From: Gammaproteobacteria bacterium
Lineage (GTDB): Bacteria; Pseudomonadota; Gammaproteobacteria; Burkholderiales; Burkholderiaceae_D
Direction: 5' to 3'
DNA length: 39,208 bases
Assembly: GCA_903970185.1 (NCBI GenBank)
Contig: CAJCIC010000035.1
Location: 1 to 39,208 of the forward strand
Below the pieces are notes generated by a model, which saw only the letters and a program-made list of their open reading frames with translations, was not told the DNA's origin and did no database searches. The translations under genes were made by a program, and so were the position numbers. Shown in pieces: positions 17,030-26,757 of the stretch. Each line of letters opens with the position of its first letter. Positions within the stretch are counted from its first letter, which is position 1.

Positions 17030-17334
17030 TGGTGCCCGAGGCCGGACTCGAACCGGCACGCCTTGCGGCGGGGGATTTTCGTACCACTTCGGCTTTCGCC
17101 GCCCCGATGAGGGTTCGTGGTCTGGAGCACGCCTTCACCCTGGTCTTGCGACTTTAGGTGCCCGCCGTCTGCTCTCTACACCTTCCCTCAACAGAGGGCT
17201 TGGCTCGGCATTAGCTCGAACAATTGTTCAGGGCCTTCACCGAGTTTGACGGGCTTCACCTCGGGAATTTCTCCCCGAGGGCTCAATGTGTTCTGGTTTG
17301 AGTCCCCTGCGTCTACCTGTTTCACCACTCGGGC
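17030..17334 (-). tRNA. tRNA-Leu(CAA) split by a group I intron
   Basis: The exons are 17300-17334 (35 nt) and 17030-17079 (50 nt). Joined, they make an 85-nt class II tRNA. The acceptor stem GCCCGAG pairs with CTCGGGC, the D arm contains GTGAAACAGGTAGACGC, and the anticodon stem GGGGA/TCCCC holds the loop CTCAAAA (anticodon CAA). The long variable arm is CGCC-GCAA-GGCG, the T arm GCCGG/CCGGC has loop TTCGAGT, and CCA is encoded. The interruption lies between anticodon positions 34 and 35. A TATAAT box ends 9 bases upstream. Simple tRNA searches may miss or mis-bound this gene because of the insert. It reads Leu UUG codons. Confidence 0.93.
17080..17299 (-). ncRNA. Group I self-splicing intron (Azoarcus-like, probably IC3) in tRNA-Leu
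   Basis: A 220-nt insert starting AAACCAG and ending in G. Group I core elements can be read in order. P1 pairs CTC|AA with TTGAG. P3 pairs GCCCGTC with GGCGGGC, and P4 pairs CTCGGT with GCCGAG, the latter followed by CCAAGC. P6 is CCCTC/GAGGG. Then come AAGGTGTAGAGAGCAGACGG with P7 GAGCA/TGCTC, P8 CACC...GGTG and the run GGTGAAGG. P9 pairs ACCAC with GTGGT at the 3' end. The same blocks in the same order are known from the Azoarcus tRNA-Ile ribozyme. There is no room for a homing endonuclease. The insert removes itself by two transesterifications started by guanosine (family knowledge). Confidence 0.92.
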
Positions 17335-17343
17335 ACGCTCAGC

Positions 17344-17349
17344 ATTATA
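17344..17349 (-). promoter_or_regulatory. -10 box of the tRNA-Leu gene
   Basis: Perfect TATAAT on the minus strand, 9 bases before the tRNA 5' end, so transcription would begin within a few bases of the mature end. The -35 region is poor. It falls in the 43-base gap after the SPINDLY-like gene stop, so read-through from that gene is also possible. Confidence 0.6.
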
Positions 17350-17377
17350 CCGTGCGCATGACTCGCTCGGGCATCGG

Positions 17378-19387
17378 CTATACGTGGCGCAGCAAGGCTT
17401 GGTCGGCCCCAGATCTCGAAAGATCGATATCGGCGCACGGCAAACCCGCTTGATATCGCTCGAAAGAGGATAGAAACCCGGCTTCTATGTTGCGCGCGAA
17501 GCGCTCGGCATTAAAGAGCGGGGATTGGCTCCTTGCGCGGATAAGGCGAGTGCGGATCGCGTCCAGGCGGGTTCTATTCCTTGCGAGGTTGAGGGCGATG
17601 TCGTAATAACCGTCGGCGTCGTTTGCGATCAGCTCCTCGAGCCCAACGGCGTGAAGAAGGCTCGCAGCAACCCGGCTTGCGAATGTCTCGCCCGAGCGCG
17701 TCACGATCGGCAATCCAGCCCAAAGCGCGTCACTCGCAGTTGTATGCGCACAGCAAGGGAAGGTGTCTAGAAACAGGTCCCCCATTGATTGACGCGCGAG
17801 GTGATCGGCAAGCGGAACGCGCGTCGCAGAAATAATTCGAACTGGATCGACACCGTGGCTCGCGGCGCAGGTTCTGAGGTTTGCGGCCGCGACGGCATTG
17901 TCCTCAAACATCCATAGCACGCTATTGCCAATCTCGCGCAATATGCGCATCCAAAGCGCAAATGTGGCTGGCAGGATCTTGTAATTGTTGTTGAAGCTGC
18001 AAAATACGAACGCATCGCTTGGCAAGCCGACGTCGGCGCGCGAAAGAGTCGTGGCTGCCGTCGGCCTCGTCGAATCGTTGACCTGGTAGCAGCCAGGCAG
18101 GGTGATTATTTTTTCAGAGTAGCCAATGCGCGTGGATGGCGTGATGAGAACCGGGTCGGCGATCAAATAGTCGATGAAGTCGGCAGAGGTCGTGCCCGGG
18201 AATCCGATGTAGGCAATCTGGATGGGGGCTGCGCGTGCCGCAAAAATTCCGGGGCGGCTCTCTATCGTATAGCCCTTCAGGTCAACTGCGATATCAATGC
18301 CCAGGTTGCGCGACTCCTCTGCTATCTCATCGTCTGACCGAAAGCGCACGTCCAGAAAATTCTCGAATGCCCGCTCAAGTCTTAGCCGCATTGTCCCTGA
18401 TGTTTCAAGCCCGAACGAAAAGGCGTAAAACTCGAAGCGCTCCCGGTCATGACGCTCGAAAAGTTCTGCCATCAGATAGGCGGTTGCATGATCATGAAAA
18501 TCGGCCGAAAAGTATCCGATGCGGATTCGCCCGTCGCGACGCTGAGTCGATCGCGATAGTGGTTGACTGGACTTGGCCACACGCGCGGCACGCCAGATCT
18601 CGGCGCATGCCCTTTGCGATGTGAGCGAACTCGACAGGGCGAGCCAGGCGAGCGGTGCGATCGCCCTTGCGCCACGTTCGATGGCAAGTTCGATCCTGTG
18701 ACAAGCCTCGTCGAATCCTTGCCAATCACACATGCGCATTTTCAGATGCAGTTGAAGTCCCTCGAGGAAATCGAAGTCAGGCTTTAGTTGCAGCGCGCGT
18801 TGATAGTTTTGCAGCGCCTGTTCAAGGTGACCAAGGTCCTCCAATACGAGGGCGAGAAAGTAGAAGCCGTTGGCGTAGTTCGGATCGAGGGTGACCGCCC
18901 GTATCAGGTCGGCCTGCGCAGCGTCGATTCGCTTCAATGCCTGCAGCGTCAGGCCGCGGTTGGCGAACGCCTGGGCATCATCGGGTTTGAGTTCAATTGC
19001 GCGCGAGTAGCTTGCGTGCGCTGCTTCGAACTGCTTCACTTCGCGAAGCGCGTTGCCCTGGTTGAAGAAAACATCGGCCTGCGTGTCGCACGTCTTGATT
19101 GCGCGGCTGAAAAGTGCGAGCGCGCTCGGGAATTCACCGTTTTGCAGCGCAATCACGCCGCTCAAGTGAAGCGCATCGAAGTTCTCCGGCTGAAGACCCA
19201 GCACCGCGTCGTAGATTCGTTTTGCTTCTGGCAGATTTCCCTGGCGGTGCAAGGTCCGTCCACTTTCTAGCAAGCCGGTCACCGCCTCCCCGCTTTCGGC
19301 CGTCTTCGTGACGGGCTCTGCTGCGCGCACCTCTTCTTCGGACAGAGCGGGCCTTTGCGTCAGCCGTGCCAACAAGCGCTTGAGCAT
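17378..19387 (-). CDS. TPR-containing SPINDLY/OGT-family glycosyltransferase (GT41-like)
   Basis: Protein of 669 aa. The N-terminal part has about six TPR repeats (for example QFEAAHASYSRAIELKPDDA and HLEQALQNYQRALQLKPDF). The C-terminal OGT-type catalytic region opens with RIRIGYFSADFHDHATAY, including the conserved His, and continues with IDIAVDLKGYT, QIAYIGFPGTTS and FCSFNNNYKILP (conserved Lys). It ends with DTFPCCAHTTASDALWAGLPIVT, the nucleotide-sugar binding region. Bacterial relatives O-glycosylate proteins in the cytosol, or are of unknown target; adhesin-modifying HMW1C types are related. ATG at 19387 is the best start, as the 69 codons upstream look non-coding. It is divergent from queA. 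Third soluble TPR glycosyltransferase in this window. Confidence 0.88.
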   Translation of the reverse strand: MLKRLLARLTQRPALSEEEVRAAEPVTKTAESGEAVTGLLESGRTLHRQGNLPEAKRIYDAVLGLQPENFDALHLSGVIALQNGEFPSALALFSRAIKTCDTQADVFFNQGNALREVKQFEAAHASYSRAIELKPDDAQAFANRGLTLQALKRIDAAQADLIRAVTLDPNYANGFYFLALVLEDLGHLEQALQNYQRALQLKPDFDFLEGLQLHLKMRMCDWQGFDEACHRIELAIERGARAIAPLAWLALSSSLTSQRACAEIWRAARVAKSSQPLSRSTQRRDGRIRIGYFSADFHDHATAYLMAELFERHDRERFEFYAFSFGLETSGTMRLRLERAFENFLDVRFRSDDEIAEESRNLGIDIAVDLKGYTIESRPGIFAARAAPIQIAYIGFPGTTSADFIDYLIADPVLITPSTRIGYSEKIITLPGCYQVNDSTRPTAATTLSRADVGLPSDAFVFCSFNNNYKILPATFALWMRILREIGNSVLWMFEDNAVAAANLRTCAASHGVDPVRIISATRVPLADHLARQSMGDLFLDTFPCCAHTTASDALWAGLPIVTRSGETFASRVAASLLHAVGLEELIANDADGYYDIALNLARNRTRLDAIRTRLIRARSQSPLFNAERFARNIEAGFLSSFERYQAGLPCADIDLSRSGADQALLRHV

Positions 19388-19484
19388 GATGCTGCAAGAA
19401 AGTTCGGATCGAGCGATTCTGCGCGTTTCGCAATTCGGCGGCAAACCGTTCCTTCTGCTGTGCTGATTTGCCGTGCAGGTAGCG

Positions 19485-19507
19485 GCCATGCCCGCATGGC
19501 TTATTAT
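19485..19507. promoter_or_regulatory. Palindrome adjoining a -10-like box between the SPINDLY gene and queA
   Basis: A perfect inverted repeat GCCATGC-CC-GCATGGC (19485-19500) is followed at once by TTATTAT (-10-like TATTAT at 19502-19507) on the queA strand. The palindrome fills the usual -35/-10 spacer and no good -35 is present, so it could be an operator. Speculative. Confidence 0.3.
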
Positions 19508-19536
19508 CTGTTCCCCCATCGCATCAATTGCCTGTC

Positions 19537-21662
<2,126 letters not shown>

Positions 21663-21686
21663 GCCCTGCGCAGGGCAACGCCCTGC
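21663..21686 (+). repeat. Alternating hairpin segments between tgt and yajC
   Basis: GCCCTGC (21663-21669), GCAGGGC (21670-21676) and GCCCTGC (21680-21686) lie in series, so the middle element can pair with either neighbour. No U run follows. It could be a weak attenuator or mRNA-stability element. Confidence 0.4.
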
Positions 21687-21711
21687 CACCGAATGGGCCC
21701 TCCCGCAGTGG

Positions 21712-21717
21712 TACAAT
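21712..21717 (+). promoter_or_regulatory. Candidate -10 box upstream of yajC
   Basis: TACAAT about 35 bases before the yajC start, with no convincing -35. It might give yajC-secD-secF expression independent of tgt. Confidence 0.25.
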
Positions 21718-21752
21718 TTAAGGTTGTTTGGAAAGCCCCCTTGGAGACTGAA

Positions 21753-22091
21753 TTGCTGATTTCACCGGCCTATGCCCAGACCGCTGGCGCGGCGGCGAAT
21801 GCCTTTTCGATCGAGAGCATGGCCCTGCCGGCCGTGCTGGTGGTCGTGTTTTATTTCCTCTTGCTGCGCCCGCAACAGAAGCGCGCCAAGGAACAAAAGG
21901 CCATGATCGACGCGATCAAGTCCGGTGACGAGGTGATCACGGCGGGTGGCGTTTTGGGCAAGGTTACGAAAGTTTCCGACCATTACATCACGCTTGAAGT
22001 CGCGCAAGCCGGAAATGCGCCGGTGGAGTTGATGGTGCAGAAGTCGGCGTTGCAAACCGTGCTGCCCAAGGGCACCCTGAAATCGATCTGA
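21753..22091 (+). CDS. yajC: Sec translocon accessory subunit YajC
   Basis: YajC (112 aa) is a small single-span inner membrane protein that associates with SecDF. The peptide starts LLISPAYAQTAGAA, then a hydrophobic helix ALPAVLVVVFYFLLLRPQQK, the family-defining RPQQKR motif, and a cytosolic domain with DAIKSGDEVITAGGVLGKV. Start choice: TTG at 21753 has GGAG 6 bases upstream and yields the standard short N terminus; an in-frame ATG at 21693 would add 20 residues with no family resemblance and no ribosome binding site. It is followed by secD after 37 bases. Confidence 0.94.
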   Translation: MLISPAYAQTAGAAANAFSIESMALPAVLVVVFYFLLLRPQQKRAKEQKAMIDAIKSGDEVITAGGVLGKVTKVSDHYITLEVAQAGNAPVELMVQKSALQTVLPKGTLKSI

Positions 22092-22128
22092 TGCGCTCGT
22101 CTTCGCGAATCCAGACGCATCCATTGCC

Positions 22129-23988
22129 ATGAATCGTTATCCACTGTGGAAGTACGTGATCATTGGCGTCGCGCTCCTTGCGGGGCTGCTCTTCGCGCTG
22201 CCGAATCTTTTTCCGTCGGTGCCAGCTGTTCAGATTGCAAGTGCCAAGGCGACGGTCAAGATCGAACCCTCGATCGTCACGCAGGTCAAGGATATCCTGA
22301 CCAAGGCGGGCATCCAGGAGCAGGGCATCTTCTATCAGGAAGGCGCCTCCCCAAGCGTGCGCGTTAGGGTTGCAAGCGACGACGTCCAACTCAAGGCAAA
22401 AGACGCGCTCGTGTCTGCGCTCAACCCGGATCCGAATGACGAATCCTACGTCGTGGCGCTCAACCGCGTGTCGTCGAGCCCGGCCTGGCTGACCGCCCTT
22501 GGCGCCCGTCCGATGTCCCTGGGACTTGATCTGCAGGGGGGCATCCACTTCCTGATGCAGGTCGATATGTCCGCTGCAATCAACAAGCGGCTCGATAGCC
22601 TGACCACCGATTTCAGAAGCACCCTGAGGGACAAGACGATCCGCTCCAACGGCGTTGAACGCAATGGCCAGGAAGTCGATATTGCATTTAACGATGCCGA
22701 GACGGCCGGTGCCGCGATGAAGGTGCTTGCCGATGGCGAAGCCGATCTCGATTTCAAGGTCCGTCAGGAAGCATCCGGCTATGTCCTTGCGGCGACGCTC
22801 AAGCCTTCGGCCGCGACACAGCTGCAAAGCAACGCGATCCAGCAGAACATCACGACGCTGCGCAATCGCGTTAACCAGCTTGGCACCTCCGAGCCGGTCA
22901 TCCAGCCCCAGGGGGCGGATCGAATCGTCGTCGAGCTTCCTGGGGTGCAGGATGCCACCCGGGCCAAGGAAATCATCGGTCGCACGGCAACGCTTGAGGC
23001 GCGCCTTGTCGATTCGAGCCCCGAGGCCATGACGGCGCTTGCCACCAGCAGTGTTCCATTTGGCGATGACCGCTTCACCGAGCGCGGAGGCATCCCGCTT
23101 CTGGTGAAAAAGCAGGTGGTCTTCTCAGGAGACGATCTGACCGATGCGCAAGCCAGTTTCGATCCGCAAACGCAGCAACCGATTGTGATGCTCACGCTTG
23201 GCGCCAAAGGCGCGCGCACCGTGCGAGAAGTTTCGCGCGCCAATATTCATAAGCGCATGGCACTCATTCTCTTTGAGAAAAACAAGGGCGAAATCATCAC
23301 CGCGCCTGAAATCCAGAGCGAATTGGGGCAGCGCTTTCAGATCAGCGGCACCATGACGCCGTCTGAGGCGACCGATGAAGCGCTCTTGCTGCGCGCAGGT
23401 GCACTCGCGGCACCGATGGACATTATCGAGGAGCGCAGCATCGGTCCGTCGCTTGGAAAGGACAACATCGAACGCGGTTTCCTTTCGGTCGTGTATGGAT
23501 TTCTGGCGATCACGGTCTTCATGGTGATCTACTACATGCTGTTTGGCCTGGTTTCCGTCGTCTCGCTGGGCTCCAATCTGCTGTTTTTGATCGCGATATT
23601 GTCCGCCTTGCAGGCGACCGTGACGCTGCCTGGAATCGCCGCAATCGCTCTCGCACTGGGCATGGCGATCGACTCCAACGTGCTGATCAATGAGCGCATT
23701 CGGGAAGAGCTGCGCAATGGCAGCACACCCCAGGCTGCGATCGCTGCGGGGTATGAGCGAGCTTTCGGCACCATTTTGGATTCGAATATCACAACGCTTA
23801 TCGCTGGCCTCGCGCTGCTTGCATTTGGTTCCGGGCCGATCCGTGGCTTTGCCATCGTCCATTGCATTGGCATTGTCACTTCGATCTTTTCGTCGGTGTT
23901 CGTCTCGCGCGGAATTGTCAACCTGATCTACGGGCGCCGCCGCAAGCTGTCATCCCTGGCCATTGGCCAGGTCTGGAAGCCGGCGTGA
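22129..23988 (+). CDS. secD: Protein translocase subunit SecD
   Basis: SecD (619 aa) is an RND-superfamily inner membrane protein. With SecF it uses the proton motive force to pull secreted proteins across the Sec channel. An N-terminal helix (KYVIIGVALLAGLLFALPNLF) is followed by the large periplasmic P1 domain, with the first conserved block LGLDLQGGIHFLMQVD. The C-terminal half has about five helices, including GFLAITVFMVIYYMLFGLVS and ALGMAIDSNVLINERIREEL, which holds the conserved proton-relay Asp. Length is typical. The Shine-Dalgarno is weak. It sits between yajC and secF on one strand. Confidence 0.97.
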   Translation: MNRYPLWKYVIIGVALLAGLLFALPNLFPSVPAVQIASAKATVKIEPSIVTQVKDILTKAGIQEQGIFYQEGASPSVRVRVASDDVQLKAKDALVSALNPDPNDESYVVALNRVSSSPAWLTALGARPMSLGLDLQGGIHFLMQVDMSAAINKRLDSLTTDFRSTLRDKTIRSNGVERNGQEVDIAFNDAETAGAAMKVLADGEADLDFKVRQEASGYVLAATLKPSAATQLQSNAIQQNITTLRNRVNQLGTSEPVIQPQGADRIVVELPGVQDATRAKEIIGRTATLEARLVDSSPEAMTALATSSVPFGDDRFTERGGIPLLVKKQVVFSGDDLTDAQASFDPQTQQPIVMLTLGAKGARTVREVSRANIHKRMALILFEKNKGEIITAPEIQSELGQRFQISGTMTPSEATDEALLLRAGALAAPMDIIEERSIGPSLGKDNIERGFLSVVYGFLAITVFMVIYYMLFGLVSVVSLGSNLLFLIAILSALQATVTLPGIAAIALALGMAIDSNVLINERIREELRNGSTPQAAIAAGYERAFGTILDSNITTLIAGLALLAFGSGPIRGFAIVHCIGIVTSIFSSVFVSRGIVNLIYGRRRKLSSLAIGQVWKPA

Positions 23989-24036
23989 TGCCCTTTTTCG
24001 ATATCCCCGCCACGTTGGCCAAGAGGTAGAAGCGCC

Positions 24037-25008
24037 ATGGAATTCTTCCGCATCAAGCGCGACATCCCCTTCATGCGTCACGCGCTGATCTTCAACGTGA
24101 TTTCGCTGATTACATTTCTTGCCGCGGTTTTCTTCTTGACGACGCGCGGCCTGAACTTCAGCATCGAATTCACCGGTGGAGTCGTCATCGAGGCCAGTTA
24201 CGCGGACGTCGCCAACATCGATTCAATCCGTGAATCACTGGTCAAGGCCGGCGTCGCGAGCCCGCAGGTGCAAAATTTCGGTACCACCCGCGACGTCATC
24301 CTGCGCATGTCGCTCAAGGACATCGCCGCTGCACCATCGATCCAGACCACCGGCGACAAGACGCCCCAGCTCGATCGTGACAAATTGACGGCCAATGTTC
24401 TGAGCGCAGGCGGCAGCCAGCCGCAAATCCGGCGCGTCGATTTCGTTGGCCCGCAGGTCGGACGCGAGCTTGCAGAGAGCGGCGCCCTTGCCCTCTTCTG
24501 GGTCGTGGTTGGCATCATGGTGTATCTGGCATTTCGCTTCGAGTGGAAATTCTCGCTTGCAGCGGTCGTTGCCAATTTGCACGACGTCGTCATCATTCTT
24601 GGCTTTTTTGCCTTCTTCCAATGGGAATTTTCGCTGACCGTGCTTGCAGCAACGCTTGCTGTCTTGGGCTATTCGGTGAATGAATCGGTCGTGATCGCCG
24701 ACCGGATTCGCGAAAACTTCAAGAAGCTTCGCAAGGCCAGTGTCGATCAGGTCATCGACAATGCCATCACCAGCACCATCTCGCGCACCATCATCACCCA
24801 CGGCCTGACGGAAACCGTCGTGCTCTCGATGCTGTTTTTCGGCGGCCCGACATTGCGTTTTTTCGCAGTCGCCCTGACCATCGGCATTCTGTTCGGCATT
24901 TATTCTTCGGTTCTTGTCATGGCGCCGATCACGCGCTGGCTCGGCGTCAAGCGCGATGACCTGGTAAAACCCTTGAACAAGCGCGAGTCGGCGTCAGCCG
25001 CACGTTAA
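24037..25008 (+). CDS. secF: Protein translocase subunit SecF
   Basis: SecF (323 aa) is the partner of SecD. It begins MEFFRIKRDIPFMRHALI with a first membrane helix, then the periplasmic block LNFSIEFTGGVVIEA. Five further helices follow, including GALALFWVVVGIMVYLAFRF and the D4-type block VLGYSVNESVVIADRIRENF. Length matches the family. The gene starts 48 bases after secD, and a GC-rich hairpin follows the stop. Confidence 0.97.
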   Translation: MEFFRIKRDIPFMRHALIFNVISLITFLAAVFFLTTRGLNFSIEFTGGVVIEASYADVANIDSIRESLVKAGVASPQVQNFGTTRDVILRMSLKDIAAAPSIQTTGDKTPQLDRDKLTANVLSAGGSQPQIRRVDFVGPQVGRELAESGALALFWVVVGIMVYLAFRFEWKFSLAAVVANLHDVVIILGFFAFFQWEFSLTVLAATLAVLGYSVNESVVIADRIRENFKKLRKASVDQVIDNAITSTISRTIITHGLTETVVLSMLFFGGPTLRFFAVALTIGILFGIYSSVLVMAPITRWLGVKRDDLVKPLNKRESASAAR

Positions 25009-25014
25009 TTCACG

Positions 25015-25030
25015 GCGCGCGACTGCGCGC
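25015..25030 (+). terminator. Candidate hairpin after secF
   Basis: Perfect 6-bp arms GCGCGC-GACT-GCGCGC just after the secF stop, followed by GGGGCCTTGTCTT. The T-rich tail is poor, so termination strength is uncertain. Confidence 0.35.
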
Positions 25031-25043
25031 GGGGCCTTGTCTT

Positions 25044-25094
25044 ATGCATGCGATCGCACTGCTTGAGCATTCCCGGAAGAAGGACCCCTCGTGA
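25044..25094 (+). CDS. Possible 16-codon leader ORF before the LysR-type gene
   Basis: ATG at 25044 encodes MHAIALLEHSRKKDPS and its TGA overlaps the GTG start of the regulator (GTGA). Such overlaps allow translational coupling. No strong ribosome binding site precedes it, so it may be chance. Confidence 0.2.
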   Translation: MHAIALLEHSRKKDPS

Positions 25095-26065
25095 ACCTCA
25101 ATCAGCTCCGCTTCGTGCGCGAGACGGTGCGCCAGAACTTCAACCTGAGCGCTGCGGCACTGGTGCTATTCACGTCCCAGCCCGGTGTCTCAAAGGCGAT
25201 CATCGAGCTCGAAGAAGAGCTTGGCATCCAGATCTTCGTGCGCCATGGCAAGCGCATCAAAACCCTGACCGAACCTGGCCGGGTGATGCTGCCGATCATT
25301 GAGCGGCTGCTCATCGAAGCCGATAACCTGCGTCGCGTCGGTGCCGAATTCAGCAGCAAGCAAAGCGGTGATCTGGTCATTGCGACCACCCATACCCAGG
25401 CGCGCTATACGCTGCCGCCGGTTGTCAAGCAGTTCACCCAGCTCTTTCCGCACGTCCATTTGTCGCTGATGCAAGGCACGCCCCGGCAGATTGCCCAGAT
25501 GGTGTTAAACGGCGATGCCGACCTTGCCATCGCAACTGAAGCCATCTCGGAAACCGAAGGCCTGATCAGTGTTCCGTGCTTCCAGTGGCAGCACGCTATT
25601 GTCATGCCGCTTGAGCATCCGCTCTTGAATATTCTTGGCACACCGCCCGATTTGAGTGGCAAGCGCATGACGCTTGAAGCACTCGCACGCTTTCCGCTCG
25701 TTACGTATCACACTGACTTCTCCGGTCGAAGGCGCATCGATGCGGCCTTTGCAACGCGCAACCTGACACCGGATATCGTGCTCGATGCGATCGATGCCGA
25801 CGTGATCAAGACCTACGTCCTGGCAGGTCTTGGTGTCGGAATCGTGGCCGGAATCGCGATCGATCCGCTTGGCCAGCCCGGCCTCGTCAGCGTGCCTGCC
25901 GGGCACTTATTTGGCAACAACGTCACGCACGCAGCCGTCAAGCGGGGAAACGTGCTGCGCGGCTACGTCTATCACCTGATCACGCTTCTTGCGCCGGAAT
26001 TCGACCAGCAACTGCTCGAGCGCCTTTTTACCACGCATCAACCCGCGTCGAACTACCAGCTCTAG
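25091..26065 (+). CDS. cysB: CysB-type LysR family transcriptional regulator
   Basis: LysR-family regulator of 324 aa. The N-terminal winged helix (LSAAALVLFTSQPGVSKAIIELEEELG) has the TSQPG(V/I)SK helix characteristic of CysB and Cbl rather than generic LysR proteins, followed by a two-domain inducer-binding region (about residues 93-300). CysB proteins activate sulfate assimilation genes and sense N-acetylserine or sulfate. The start is GTG with AGGA about 6 bases upstream. No sulfur genes are in the window, so its targets are elsewhere; CysB against Cbl cannot be settled here. marC starts 2 bases after its stop. Confidence 0.88.
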   Translation: MNLNQLRFVRETVRQNFNLSAAALVLFTSQPGVSKAIIELEEELGIQIFVRHGKRIKTLTEPGRVMLPIIERLLIEADNLRRVGAEFSSKQSGDLVIATTHTQARYTLPPVVKQFTQLFPHVHLSLMQGTPRQIAQMVLNGDADLAIATEAISETEGLISVPCFQWQHAIVMPLEHPLLNILGTPPDLSGKRMTLEALARFPLVTYHTDFSGRRRIDAAFATRNLTPDIVLDAIDADVIKTYVLAGLGVGIVAGIAIDPLGQPGLVSVPAGHLFGNNVTHAAVKRGNVLRGYVYHLITLLAPEFDQQLLERLFTTHQPASNYQL

Positions 26066-26067
26066 CC

Positions 26068-26706
26068 GTGCACGGTTTCGATCTCATCAAGACGTTTCTC
26101 TCGCTTCTTGCGCTTGTCAACCCGCTGGGCGCGATCCCGTTCTTTATCAGTCTTACTGTTTCCCAGACGCGCGCGGAAAGGCGCGCAACGGCGCGCGTGG
26201 CATCGCTCTCGGTGGTGCTCGTCATCGCCTTCACGACGCTCATTGGTGAACGCTTCATAGGATTTTTCGGCATCTCCGTCGAAGCTTTCCAGGTCGGTGG
26301 TGGCGTCATCATGCTGCTCATGGCAATTTCGATGATCAATGCCCAAGTCGGTGGCACAAAGCACACGGCGGAGGAATCGATCGAGGCTGAGGGCAAGGAA
26401 AGCATCGCAGTCGTGCCGCTTGCGATTCCCCTGCTGACCGGACCCGGAACGATCAGCACCGTGATTGTCTATGCCGACCGGGTACACGTCTGGTGGCAGA
26501 CACTGGCCTTGATCGGATGCGGTATCGGCATCGGTGCGCTAACCCTCATCGCGCTGTCGCTTGCCGATCCGATCAGTCGCGTTCTGGGCAGGACGGGCAT
26601 CAACATCGCCACCCGCCTGATGGGTCTCTTGCTTGCGGCGCTTGCCGTCGAATTTATTATCGGTGGCTTAGTCGACATGATCCCTGCCCTAAAGCATGCG
26701 GCTTGA
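26068..26706 (+). CDS. MarC family inner membrane protein
   Basis: Protein of 212 aa with about six membrane helices, UPF0056/MarC family. Conserved features are LVNPLGAIPFFISLT in the first helix pair and IPLLTGPGTISTVIVYA, together with NIATRLMGLLLAALAVEFIIGGL near the end. Once proposed to act in multiple antibiotic resistance, the family's role is still unclear. The start is GTG at 26068, 2 bases after the regulator stop, with no separate ribosome binding site, suggesting coupled translation. Confidence 0.92.
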   Translation: MHGFDLIKTFLSLLALVNPLGAIPFFISLTVSQTRAERRATARVASLSVVLVIAFTTLIGERFIGFFGISVEAFQVGGGVIMLLMAISMINAQVGGTKHTAEESIEAEGKESIAVVPLAIPLLTGPGTISTVIVYADRVHVWWQTLALIGCGIGIGALTLIALSLADPISRVLGRTGINIATRLMGLLLAALAVEFIIGGLVDMIPALKHAA

Positions 26707-26757
26707 CCCGGGGAAATGCGCATTGACAAAGCCGAGCGACGACGGCAAAAGTTCGCA

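Noticed and set aside
17080-17299. Homing endonuclease inside the group I intron
   Set aside because: The insert is only 220 nt and is fully used by ribozyme elements.
17025-17473. Plus-strand frames across 17025-17249 and 17117-17473
   Set aside because: They are antisense to the split tRNA-Leu and its intron, with no ribosome binding site.
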